Shown here: positions 45,713 to 54,020 of the stretch, piece by piece
How positions within the stretch are numbered: the first letter of the stretch is position 1
How the letters are laid out: every line of letters starts with the position of its first letter
Assembly: GCA_017643025.1 (NCBI GenBank)
Contig: JAEPOG010000001.1
Location: 62,001 to 126,000, forward strand
Direction: 5' to 3'
Source: Rhizobiaceae bacterium
Lineage (GTDB): Bacteria; Pseudomonadota; Alphaproteobacteria; Rhizobiales; Rhizobiaceae
DNA length: 64,000 nucleotides
Position numbers and translations under genes: made by a program
The notes under the pieces: model-generated
Databases searched by the model: none
Told to the model about the DNA's origin: nothing
What the model saw: only the letters and a program-made list of their open reading frames with translations

Positions 45713-46870
45713 ATGACCGTGGTGCCGATTACCTCGCCCGACCTCGACGCTTCCGAGGTGTCATGGTTCTCGGCGCTGTGCTCTGACGATTTCCAGTATC
45801 TCGGCGTGCCCGACGGCGCCCTGCGCTCAAATTGGGAACATTGCTCCGAAATCGTGACGACGGCTGAGGAGCTCGGCTTCCGCAACATCCTGTGCCCGTC
45901 TTCCTACCAGGTCGGTCAGGACACGCTGTCCTTCGTTGCCGCCTGCGCGCCGATAACCTCGAAAATGAATCTGCTCGCCGCCGTGCGCTGCGGCGAGATG
46001 CAGCCGATCATGCTCGCGCGCACCATCGCCACCCTCGACCACATGCTGAAGGGCCGTCTCACGGTCAACATCATCTCGTCCGACTTCCCGGGCGAGAAGG
46101 CAGACAGCGCCTTCCGCTACCAGCGCTCGCGCGAGGTCGTGCAGATCCTGCGCCAGGCATGGGCCCGCGACACGATCGATTTCGAGGGCGAAGTCTATTC
46201 CTTCAAGGACCTGACCACTGACCCGGCAAAACCCTACCAGCAGAATGGCGGCCCCCTGCTTTATTTCGGCGGCTATTCGCCCGATGCGCTCGAACTCTGC
46301 GCCGAGCAATGCGACGTCTACCTGATGTGGCCGGAAACCAAGGACGTTCTGGCCGAGCGCATGAAGGCCGTTCACGAGCGCGCCGCCGCGCACGGCCGCA
46401 CGCTGGACTACGGGCTGCGTGTTCACATGATCGTCCGAGACACCGAGGCCGAAGCCCGCGAATACGCGCGCGAACTCGTATCGAAACTCGACGACGAACA
46501 GGGGAAAGCAATCCGCGAGCGCGCGCTCGACTCGACCTCGCTCGGCGTCTCGCATCAGGCGAAGAACCGCGAGTTGGCCGATCTCGAAGGTTATGTCGAA
46601 CCGCATTTGTGGACCGGCGTCGGGCGCGCCCGCTCCGGCTGCGGCGCCGCGCTCGTTGGCTCTACCGACCAGGTGCTTTCGGAAATCGAGGACTACATGA
46701 AGATGGGCATCCGCTCCTTCATCTTCTCCGGCTACCCGCATCTCGATGAGTGCCGGCATTTCGGGACCAGGGTCCTGCCGCAGTTGAAAACCTGCTCGCT
46801 GCCGCATGTCTATGGCCGCGTGCCGGATGGCACGCCTGCGACACCCCTCGGCACGGGAGAACGGCGCTGA
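45713..46870 (+). CDS. SsuD/SmoC-like FMNH2-dependent (sulfonate) monooxygenase
   Basis: A 385-aa bacterial luciferase-like TIM-barrel monooxygenase, about the length of alkanesulfonate monooxygenase SsuD (381 aa). Family features: [59 protein letters not shown] (flavin/sulfonate loop), [20 protein letters not shown], and the C-terminal [12 protein letters not shown]. It has no N-acyl or F420 signature. The downstream aldo/keto reductase and flavin reductase, each coupled by TGATG, make the set expected for SMO-type C-S cleavage of a sulfosugar. Other C-oxidations remain possible. The ATG at 45713 was preferred to one at 45659 that overlaps the operator. Confidence 0.82.
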   Translation: MTVVPITSPDLDASEVSWFSALCSDDFQYLGVPDGALRSNWEHCSEIVTTAEELGFRNILCPSSYQVGQDTLSFVAACAPITSKMNLLAAVRCGEMQPIMLARTIATLDHMLKGRLTVNIISSDFPGEKADSAFRYQRSREVVQILRQAWARDTIDFEGEVYSFKDLTTDPAKPYQQNGGPLLYFGGYSPDALELCAEQCDVYLMWPETKDVLAERMKAVHERAAAHGRTLDYGLRVHMIVRDTEAEAREYARELVSKLDDEQGKAIRERALDSTSLGVSHQAKNRELADLEGYVEPHLWTGVGRARSGCGAALVGSTDQVLSEIEDYMKMGIRSFIFSGYPHLDECRHFGTRVLPQLKTCSLPHVYGRVPDGTPATPLGTGERR

Positions 46871-47763
46871 TGGAACGGATCAAGCTCGCCGACGGGCTGG
46901 AATTCTCGCGCATCGTCTACGGCATGTGGCGCCTCGGCGACGACGCGCACACCTCGCCCAGGCACATCCAGGCCAAAATCGAGTCCTGCCTCGCGCAGGG
47001 CATCACCACGCTAGACCAGGCCGACATATACGGCGGCTACACCGCTGAAGGATTGCTGGGCGCCGCGTTCAAGGCCGCGCCTGCGCTGCGCGACAAAGTC
47101 GAGATCGTCACCAAATGCGGCATCGTCGGCCCGTTCGGCCGTTACGCCGACAGGCGAGTGAAACATTACGACACGTCGGCAAAGCACATCGAGCATTCGA
47201 TCGACACCTCGCTGAAGGAAATGGGCATCGAGCGCATCGACCTGCTGCTCATTCACCGGCCCGATCCGTTGATGGACCACGAGGAAACGGGTGCGGCGCT
47301 CGACAAGGCGGTTCGCTCGGGCAAGGTCCGCGCGGTCGGCGTGTCGAATTTCCGCCCACACGACTTCACGCTGCTCCAATCGGCGACGAAAGCGAGGCTG
47401 GTCACAAACCAGATCGAGCTGTCGCTGCTTTGCCACGAACCCTTCGTCAATGGCGACCTCGCCTTCTTGCAGGAGCTTGGCATCAAGCCGATGGCATGGT
47501 CGCCGCTCGGCGGTGGCAAGCTCCCGGGGAATGCTAACCCGGCTCTGAAAGCAGCACTCGAACGGGTCGCGAATGATTGCGCATGCGATCCCACGGCCGT
47601 CGCCATCGCATGGCTGCGCGCCCACCCGGCCGGCATCCTTCCTGTTCTCGGCACGAACCGGCTTGAGCGCATCGCCGCCATCTCGGACGCCCTCGCGGTG
47701 CCGATGGATCGCGAGACCTGGTTCGAACTCTACACCGCAGCGCTCGGACGGGAGGTCGCCTGA
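46870..47763 (+). CDS. SmoB-like aldo/keto reductase
   Basis: A 297-aa NADPH-dependent AKR barrel enzyme. The catalytic tetrad is visible: Asp in TLDQADIYGGYTAEG, the Tyr in the same segment, Lys in IVTKCGIVGPFGR and His in LLLIHRPDPLMD. The C-terminal NADPH site is VLGTNRLERI. From memory it resembles Agrobacterium SmoB (6-oxo-glucose reductase of the SMO pathway) and E. coli YdhF. It starts on the stop of the monooxygenase (TGATG) and ends on the start of the flavin reductase. Reduction of an aldehyde sugar produced by the monooxygenase is the likely role. Confidence 0.85.
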   Translation: MERIKLADGLEFSRIVYGMWRLGDDAHTSPRHIQAKIESCLAQGITTLDQADIYGGYTAEGLLGAAFKAAPALRDKVEIVTKCGIVGPFGRYADRRVKHYDTSAKHIEHSIDTSLKEMGIERIDLLLIHRPDPLMDHEETGAALDKAVRSGKVRAVGVSNFRPHDFTLLQSATKARLVTNQIELSLLCHEPFVNGDLAFLQELGIKPMAWSPLGGGKLPGNANPALKAALERVANDCACDPTAVAIAWLRAHPAGILPVLGTNRLERIAAISDALAVPMDRETWFELYTAALGREVA

Positions 47764-48299
47764 TGTTCCACTTCGCCGATCAGGGGATGCAAATGCGAAG
47801 CTTCGTTCCCGGTCCCGACAGCAAGCGCGAGTTCCGCGACGCGCTGGGGCGCTTCGCGACCGGCGTAACGGTGGTGACGACGGGAACGGCCGAGGGACCG
47901 GTAGGAATTACAGCCAACAGCTTCGCCTCCGTATCGCTGGACCCGCCTATCGTGCTGTGGTCGATCGGCCGCCATTCAAAACGCTTTGCTGCCTTCGCCG
48001 CCTGCGAGCGCTTCGCGGTCCATGTGCTGGCGGCAGACCAGCTCGATCTCAGCCGCCGCTTCGCCCGTTCGGGCGATGCATTCGAGGGGTTGCCCTACGA
48101 CAGCAGTGACGAGGACGTGCCGCTGCTCGGCGGATGCCTGTCCCGCTTCGAGTGCACCCGGATCGCCCGCCATGACGGCGGCGACCACCTCATCGTTGTC
48201 GCTCAGGTGACCAACGCCACGCTGCGCGAGGGCGAGCCGCTGCTCTTCGCCGGCGGCGGCTACGGCCGCTTCAACGGCTTCGGTGCAGGTCCGAGCTGA
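47763..48299 (+). CDS. Flavin reductase (SmoA/SsuE-role, HpaC-like)
   Basis: A 178-aa split-barrel NAD(P)H:FMN oxidoreductase. The family signature is ALGRFATGVTVVTTG, followed by GITANSFASVSLDPPIVLWSI and the C-terminal PLLFAGGGYGRF. It should supply FMNH2 to the monooxygenase two genes upstream. It is translationally coupled to the aldo/keto reductase (TGATG). An alternative ATG ten codons in (before RSFVPG) is possible. Confidence 0.88.
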   Translation: MFHFADQGMQMRSFVPGPDSKREFRDALGRFATGVTVVTTGTAEGPVGITANSFASVSLDPPIVLWSIGRHSKRFAAFAACERFAVHVLAADQLDLSRRFARSGDAFEGLPYDSSDEDVPLLGGCLSRFECTRIARHDGGDHLIVVAQVTNATLREGEPLLFAGGGYGRFNGFGAGPS

Positions 48300-48331
48300 T
48301 GACACCGCCCGCCCCGCGAACGCACAGCGCG

Positions 48332-49381
48332 TCAACCGCGGGCGGGCCCGGTCGAGCTTCTTTCGGCGATACGGCAGGCGAACTCGACGCGTCGCGGCGG
48401 CAGGTCCATGCCGCCCAGATCGTCGAGCAGCAGGTCGAGCGACGCGGCGCCGATCTCGCGCATCGGGATGTGCATCGTCGTCAGCGGCGGATTGAGAAAA
48501 GCCGCCTGCGGCAGGTCGTCCATGCCCATGACGGAGACGTCGTCCGGCACCTTGAACCCGGCGTTTTCGAGCCCGATCATCGCGCCGACCGCCAGACTGT
48601 CGCCGGCGGTCAGCACCGCGGTGAAGTCGAGCCCGCGCTCCGCGATGCGGCGCGTTATCGCCTCCGTGCCGAGCTCTGGCAGCCAGTCGGACACCTCGAT
48701 GACCAGATCCTCCATACGCCCAACGCCCCGCGCGCCGAGCGCGTCCTTCCAACCTTCGAACCGCCGCTCGATGGTGCGCCGGCCGCGCCGCATCAGGAAC
48801 ACGATCCGCTCATGGCCAAGATCAAGCAGATGTTCGGTCGCAAGCCGCGCGGCGGAACGGTTGCAAGGCGTCACGCTCGAATGGCGCATCGCCGGATCGT
48901 CGCCGTTGACCAAGACGATCGGCTTTTCGAAACCGGTCGTCAGTGTCAGCACCGTCTCGTCATCGAGCGTGAGGAACAGGCATCCGGCGACGCTCGGATC
49001 GTCCCGCGCCTCGTCGAGTATCGCGATCTCCTCATCGGCGTCGGCGATCGATCTGGAAATGAGTTCGACGCCCAATGTCCGCGCGCGTTCGTTGAGCCCC
49101 TCCAGCACGTAGAAGGTGAACTGGTTGCGCACATAATCGACCATCGCCGCGCTGCTGGCCGCGAGGATGACCTTGCGCCCGGCGATCGAGGCCGGGATGC
49201 GGTAATTCAGCTTCTTGGCGGTCTCGATGATCGTCGTTCTGAGGTCGCCCCGCACACCCTTGCCGCCCGCCAACGCGCGGGAGGCAGTGCTCACCGACAC
49301 CCCGCAGCGCTCGGCGATATCCTCCAGCCGCACCTTGCGGCTGGGCCGTCCCCGCTTCCCGCTTCCTGCCGCCACTTGCAT
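48332..49381 (-). CDS. LacI family transcriptional regulator
   Basis: A 349-aa repressor with an N-terminal LacI HTH (VRLEDIAERCGVSVSTASRALAGG) plus hinge helix, and a C-terminal periplasmic-binding-protein-like effector domain (about 65-340). The ATG at 49381 is the only start close to the HTH. It is convergent with the flavin reductase and divergent from the GH105-kduI-ABC operon, which it most likely controls. The effector may be an unsaturated uronate or 2-keto-3-deoxygluconate, which is inference. Confidence 0.92.
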   Translation of the reverse strand: MQVAAGSGKRGRPSRKVRLEDIAERCGVSVSTASRALAGGKGVRGDLRTTIIETAKKLNYRIPASIAGRKVILAASSAAMVDYVRNQFTFYVLEGLNERARTLGVELISRSIADADEEIAILDEARDDPSVAGCLFLTLDDETVLTLTTGFEKPIVLVNGDDPAMRHSSVTPCNRSAARLATEHLLDLGHERIVFLMRRGRRTIERRFEGWKDALGARGVGRMEDLVIEVSDWLPELGTEAITRRIAERGLDFTAVLTAGDSLAVGAMIGLENAGFKVPDDVSVMGMDDLPQAAFLNPPLTTMHIPMREIGAASLDLLLDDLGGMDLPPRRVEFACRIAERSSTGPARG

Positions 49382-49390
49382 CACGCCCTT

Positions 49391-49459
49391 GTTGCAATCG
49401 CAACGCAAGGTGCAAAAAATTTTCAGATTGCGCAAGAATTTCCATTGTGGAACCAATGG
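49391..49459. promoter_or_regulatory. Operator cluster between lacI-type gene and GH105 operon
   Basis: Three dyads lie in the 108-base divergent gap: GTTGC-AATC-GCAAC (49391-49404), TTGCGCAA (49428-49435) and CCATTG-6-CAATGG (49442-49459), which contains TTCCA-TTG-TGGAA. The first two resemble LacI-family half sites (TTGC/GCAA); the third may bind another regulator. Confidence 0.45.
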
Positions 49460-49489
49460 CTGAGGCGTGCCGATTGCCGGGGAGGAAAA

Positions 49490-50590
49490 GTGGCGCCGAC
49501 AGCGGGACAAATGCGGGCACTTCTCGACCGGCTGGTGCAGGGTCTCACCGGCCTGCGCCATGACGGCCGTTTTGACGAGCCCAACCTGGACGGCAGCGCC
49601 GGCGACTATATCAGCTTCGATTCATGGGAATGGCCACAGGGCGTGGGTCTCTACGGCCTGGTTCGGCTGTGGCAGCACACCGGCGACGACGGGCTGAGGC
49701 GCACGATCGAGGACTGGTACGCGCGCAATCTCGCGGCCGGCCTGCCGCCGATGAACATCAACACGACAGCGCCGATGCTGGCGCTTTCCATTCTCTGGTC
49801 CGAGACGCGCGACCCGCGCTGGGAAAAGCCGCTGGCCGACTGGGCCGAAAGGCTGATGCGCGACATGCCGCGCACGCCCGAAGGCGGCTTCCAGCACAAC
49901 GTCTCCGACCGGGTGAACGACAACGAACTCTGGGACGACACGCTGTTCATGGCCGCGCTCTTCCTCGCCTCCTACGGCCGCGCGGTGAAGAAGCCGGATT
50001 TGACCGATGAAGCGGCGCGGCAGTTCCTCGTCCATGCGCGTTATCTCGCCGACCCGGCGAGCGGATTGTGGTTCCACGGCTGGACATTCGACGGCCGGCA
50101 CAATTTCGCCCGCGCTCTTTGGGCGCGCGGCAATGCCTGGATCACCGTCGGCATTCTCGACCTGATCGAGATCGGCGGCGTTGCGAACCCGGTACGCGAC
50201 TACCTGCTCGGCGTGTTGGAAACGCAGATCGACGCCCTGCTCAAGCTGCAGGCGCCGTCGGGCGCATGGCGGACCCTGCTCGACGATCCGTCGTCCTACG
50301 AGGAAATGTCGGCCACGGCCGGCTTCGGCTACGGGCTGATGAAGGCGGCGCGCCTCGGCATCGGCCCGAAAGGCACGGGTGCGGCGGGCCTGCGCGCGCT
50401 TGACGCCGTCATCGCCAATATCGGCGACGACGGCGTTCTGGCGAACGTCTCCTACGGCACGCGCATGGGCCACGACCTCGACCACTACCGCGACATCCCG
50501 ATCCAGCCGACGGGTTACGGCCAGGCGCTGGCGATCCTTTGCCTCACCGAGGGCATGATCCACGCCGAGGCGGTGGAGGAAGCGGCATGA
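49490..50590 (+). CDS. GH105 unsaturated glycuronyl/rhamnogalacturonyl hydrolase
   Basis: A 366-aa alpha/alpha-toroid hydrolase (YteR 373 aa) that hydrates and releases the 4,5-unsaturated uronic acid from lyase-generated oligosaccharides. Conserved features: DYISFDSWEWPQGVGLYGL, DDTLFMAALFLA (catalytic Asp region), HGWTFDGRHNFARALWARGNAW (the WxRGNxW motif) and EMSATAGFGYGLMKAARLG. No signal peptide, so it acts in the cytoplasm on imported di- or oligosaccharides. The start is GTG at 49490, with GGGGAGG four bases upstream; the ATG at 49511 has no such site. Its stop overlaps the kduI start (ATGA). Confidence 0.9.
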   Translation: MAPTAGQMRALLDRLVQGLTGLRHDGRFDEPNLDGSAGDYISFDSWEWPQGVGLYGLVRLWQHTGDDGLRRTIEDWYARNLAAGLPPMNINTTAPMLALSILWSETRDPRWEKPLADWAERLMRDMPRTPEGGFQHNVSDRVNDNELWDDTLFMAALFLASYGRAVKKPDLTDEAARQFLVHARYLADPASGLWFHGWTFDGRHNFARALWARGNAWITVGILDLIEIGGVANPVRDYLLGVLETQIDALLKLQAPSGAWRTLLDDPSSYEEMSATAGFGYGLMKAARLGIGPKGTGAAGLRALDAVIANIGDDGVLANVSYGTRMGHDLDHYRDIPIQPTGYGQALAILCLTEGMIHAEAVEEAA

Positions 50591-51423
50591 CCATGCGCAC
50601 CCTCTACGGCGCCGGTCCCGGCGATATCGACCATTTCGACACGACGCGGCTGCGCGCCGAGTTTCTCGTCGAAGGGCTGTTCCAGCCCGGCAAGATCGAG
50701 TTCGCTTACACCCATGTCGATCGCATGATCGTCGGCGGCGCTGTTCCCACAGGCAAGCCGCTCGGCTTCGGCAGCGGCAAGGACGTTGGCACGCCGCATT
50801 TCTTCACCGCCCGCGAGATGGGCATCGCCAATCTCGGCGGCGCGGGGACGGTCACCGTGGACGGCCAGAGCTTCGCGCTCGCCAACCGCGACATCCTCTA
50901 CATAGGCCGCGGCGCGAAGGAAGTATCGCTTTCAAGCGACGACGCGAAGAAGCCGGCATGGTTCTACATGAACTCTGTGCCGGCGGGTGCCGACATCCCG
51001 CACCGCCTGATCAAGCAGGCTGAGTCGAAACCGCTCGAACTCGGCGAGGAGCGTCGCGCCAACAAGCGCACCTTGCGGATGTACATTCACCCCGAGGTCG
51101 CACCGTCCTGCCTGCTCCTGATGGGCATCACCGATTTGGCACCCGGCAGCATCTGGAACACCATGCCGCCGCACCTGCACGAGCGGCGCATGGAGGCATA
51201 TCTCTATTTCGACATGGCGTCGGAAGACCGCGTGGTCCACCTGATGGGTCGCCCCGACAATACCCGCCACCTCATGGTCGCCAACGGCAATTGCGTGATC
51301 TCGCCTGCTTGGTCGATCCACATGGGCAGCGGCACCGGGCCCTATGCCTTCGTCTGGGGCATGACCGGCGAAAACCAGGCCTATGAGGACGTCTCCCCAG
51401 TGCCGGTGGAGACGCTGCGATGA
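50587..51423 (+). CDS. kduI: 5-dehydro-4-deoxy-D-glucuronate isomerase
   Basis: Converts 5-keto-4-deoxyuronate (the ring-opened form of the unsaturated uronate) to 2,5-diketo-3-deoxygluconate. A 278-aa cupin: zinc ligands in PPHLHERRMEAYLYF (two His and a Glu) and a further His in SIHMGSGTG. Typical KduI stretches are GGAVPTGKPLGF, LYIGRGAKEV and the end FVWGMTGENQAYEDV. The ATG overlaps the GH105 stop, and its own stop overlaps the next gene (ATGA), so GH105, kduI and the 841-aa protein are coupled. Confidence 0.95.
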   Translation: MTMRTLYGAGPGDIDHFDTTRLRAEFLVEGLFQPGKIEFAYTHVDRMIVGGAVPTGKPLGFGSGKDVGTPHFFTAREMGIANLGGAGTVTVDGQSFALANRDILYIGRGAKEVSLSSDDAKKPAWFYMNSVPAGADIPHRLIKQAESKPLELGEERRANKRTLRMYIHPEVAPSCLLLMGITDLAPGSIWNTMPPHLHERRMEAYLYFDMASEDRVVHLMGRPDNTRHLMVANGNCVISPAWSIHMGSGTGPYAFVWGMTGENQAYEDVSPVPVETLR

Positions 51424-53945
51424 ACATGGTCGGGAAGGTCGAGGGCGAAATGGCGTTGCGGCGGCCGCTCAGGACAGGCGACCCGGTCGTCTACTGGTGG
51501 CTCGGCGCTACTTCGGAAGAGCGCTACGACGTGCCGGACCAGCCCATGAAGGGGGAGATGGATCCCTTCTTCTTCATGACGAAACACAAGAACTTCATCC
51601 CGCACGAATATCCCTGCCGGACGCAGTTCGCTGCCGAGCGTCGGGGCAGACGGCCAGCGCCGGCGGGCGAGTTCGAGCCGGCCAGGGTCTGGCTGCCCTT
51701 CGGTTCGCCACGCGTCGACCTCTCCGGCTTCTGGTTTAGGCCGACGGTGCTAGGCACCTGGGCGCAGACCGTGGTCGATGCTGCCGAAGCGGGCACGGCG
51801 CGGCTGCGCCTGCGCACCTGTGGCGGCGCCGTGCTGTTCGTCAACGGCTCCGAAGTGGGCTGGATGGCGCCCTACAGCCGCAATCTCGAAGCCAACACCG
51901 AGTTCGATGTCGCACTCAACGCCGGCGCCAACGATATCCGCATCTGGTTCGACGACCTCGCCGAACGCGACGCACGCTACTTCTTCCAGCTCGACTATCT
52001 CAGTGGTCCGGCTGTCGAAAATGCGCTACCGACACCCGCGGCCGGCAACATCGCCGCGTCGGTCGAGGCAGCGCTTGACGACATGCGCTTCGAGCGCCCT
52101 GCCTATGCCGGCGGCGAAGTGGCGCTCGTCACCGGCGCACCGCTGCCGGTCGATGCCGGTGTGACGATCGCCGTCGAGGGCGACTTCATGTCGATCGAAG
52201 CGCCGCTGGTCATCGAGGCGAAGATAAAGGCGGGAGCATCGCGGCTGCCGATCGCGGCCACCGAGGACCTGCCCGCCGACTTCCGCCATTTCAACGTCTC
52301 GCTGACTGCGTCAGGGTTTACAGCCTCCCGCGTCTTCGGCGTCGAAATCTGCCACGCCAAGCGTCAGGGAACCGCGCCCGCCAACCTCCCCGACCGTGTC
52401 GCCGAAGCGCTGGAGCATGTCTCGCTCCACGCCGAAAGCGACACGGTGCGGGCGCTGGCGCGGCTTGCCACCGGGCGCAGAGGCACGGAAACCGACGCCA
52501 TGATTTCGGGCGCGCTGCCGGCCATCGAGGATTGCCACGACTGCGCCGATTTCATCCTCGTGCCTCTCCTATGGTGCAGGCACCGCTTCGGCAACGACAT
52601 CTCGCAGGAGGTCCGCGAACGCATCGACGCAGCCGTTCTCGGTTACCGCTACTGGATGGACGAGCCGGGCAACGATGTTCAGTGGTACTTTTCCGAGAAC
52701 CACGCCCTGCTCTTCCACACCGCCGCCTATCTGGCGGGTCACATGTTCCCCGAAACGCGTTTCGTGCGTTCCGGCCGTATGGGGGCCGAACAGTCCGCCG
52801 CAGGACGCGAACGCGTCCGCGCCTGGCTCGACCATTTCGAGAAATGGGAAATGGCCGAGTTCAACTCCGCCCCCTATTTCCCCATCGACCTCAAGGGCTT
52901 GACCACCCTCTTCGCGCTCGCGCCGGACGCCGACATCCGCGACCGCGCCGGCGCCGCCATCAATCGCCTGCTTGAGGTCGTCGCATGCTCTGCACAGCAT
53001 GGCCTCTTGACCGGCGCGCAGGGCCGCTCCTACGAGCACACCCTGCGCGCCGGACGCTCTCTCGAGCTCTCAGCGGTCGCACGAATGCTCTGGGGCCGCG
53101 GCTGGTATGGCAGCCGCGTCCACGCCCTGCCACAGTTGGCGCTGTGCCTGCGCGAACATGGTCTCGAAGTGCCCGCCCGCCTTGCCGAAATCGCCAATTT
53201 CACCAACGACGGCGGTCGCGAATGGTGTTTTGCGCAGGGGCATGAGCGCTTGGCAAAGCTCTACCACTACAAGACGCGCGACTACGCCATGGGCAGCATC
53301 GCGTCCTACCGCTGGAACGAATGGGGCTATCAGGAAACGCTTCTGCATCTGCGACTCGGCGACAATCCCGACGCGCAGATCTGGATCAACCATCCGGGTG
53401 AGGTCATTCACTCCGGCTACGGCCGCCCGTCCTACTGGGGCGGGTCGGGCACAGTGCCGCGCGTCCATCAATATCGCGGCCTTGGCGTCGCCGTGTTCGA
53501 CTGCTCACCGGAGCAGCCCGATTTCACGCATGCATGGTTCCCGCGATCAGTCTTCGACACCGCATCGGTGAACGGCAGCCGCGCTGTCGCAAGCAGCGGC
53601 AACGGGCTGGTGCTTCTCGCCGCCGACTCCGCATTTCAGCCCGTCGAGCATGGACCAACGGCGGGCAACGAGTTGCGCATCCCGGGGCACCGCTCCGTCT
53701 GGATCGTCAGGCTCGGCAGCATGATCCGGCACGGTTCGGTCGAGGGATTCGCAGCAAGGTTTGGAGGGCTCGCCCTGAACGAGGCGAAGGGCGGCACGTT
53801 GCGCATTGACGATCCCGAATACGGACCGGTGCTGTTCCACAAGGACGGACGCATTGAGGCGGAAGGCCGCCTCCTCGATCCGGCGTCGTGGACTGTAAAA
53901 GGCGACGCGGCCATCCATCCGGATGGTCCGCTGGCGAGGAGGTAG
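51420..53945 (+). CDS. Large uncharacterised protein of a uronate locus (probable alpha/alpha-toroid enzyme)
   Basis: An 841-aa cytoplasmic protein I do not recognise. There is no signal peptide. Residues 1-240 look like a beta-rich accessory region (VDLSGFWFRPTVLGTWAQ, FVNGSEVGWMAPYSRN, a ligand-binding jelly-roll-like stretch). Residues about 330-640 are helical with aromatic, His- and Glu-rich motifs at inter-helix turns (NDVQWYFSENHALLFHTAAY, SAPYFPIDLKGLTTL, MGSIASYRWNEWGYQE). That pattern resembles the toroid of polysaccharide lyases and GH105/GH154-like hydrolases. The last 200 residues are beta-rich. Coupling with kduI and the importer points to cleavage of imported acidic oligosaccharides, which is inference. 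Confidence 0.75.
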   Translation: MNMVGKVEGEMALRRPLRTGDPVVYWWLGATSEERYDVPDQPMKGEMDPFFFMTKHKNFIPHEYPCRTQFAAERRGRRPAPAGEFEPARVWLPFGSPRVDLSGFWFRPTVLGTWAQTVVDAAEAGTARLRLRTCGGAVLFVNGSEVGWMAPYSRNLEANTEFDVALNAGANDIRIWFDDLAERDARYFFQLDYLSGPAVENALPTPAAGNIAASVEAALDDMRFERPAYAGGEVALVTGAPLPVDAGVTIAVEGDFMSIEAPLVIEAKIKAGASRLPIAATEDLPADFRHFNVSLTASGFTASRVFGVEICHAKRQGTAPANLPDRVAEALEHVSLHAESDTVRALARLATGRRGTETDAMISGALPAIEDCHDCADFILVPLLWCRHRFGNDISQEVRERIDAAVLGYRYWMDEPGNDVQWYFSENHALLFHTAAYLAGHMFPETRFVRSGRMGAEQSAAGRERVRAWLDHFEKWEMAEFNSAPYFPIDLKGLTTLFALAPDADIRDRAGAAINRLLEVVACSAQHGLLTGAQGRSYEHTLRAGRSLELSAVARMLWGRGWYGSRVHALPQLALCLREHGLEVPARLAEIANFTNDGGREWCFAQGHERLAKLYHYKTRDYAMGSIASYRWNEWGYQETLLHLRLGDNPDAQIWINHPGEVIHSGYGRPSYWGGSGTVPRVHQYRGLGVAVFDCSPEQPDFTHAWFPRSVFDTASVNGSRAVASSGNGLVLLAADSAFQPVEHGPTAGNELRIPGHRSVWIVRLGSMIRHGSVEGFAARFGGLALNEAKGGTLRIDDPEYGPVLFHKDGRIEAEGRLLDPASWTVKGDAAIHPDGPLARR

Positions 53946-54020
53946 GCCGCGCGACAGGCGCGACCGGGAGTTGAATAGCAATCAGGCGGACAGGGAGCCG
54001 CCGCAATGGAGGAGCGTACA

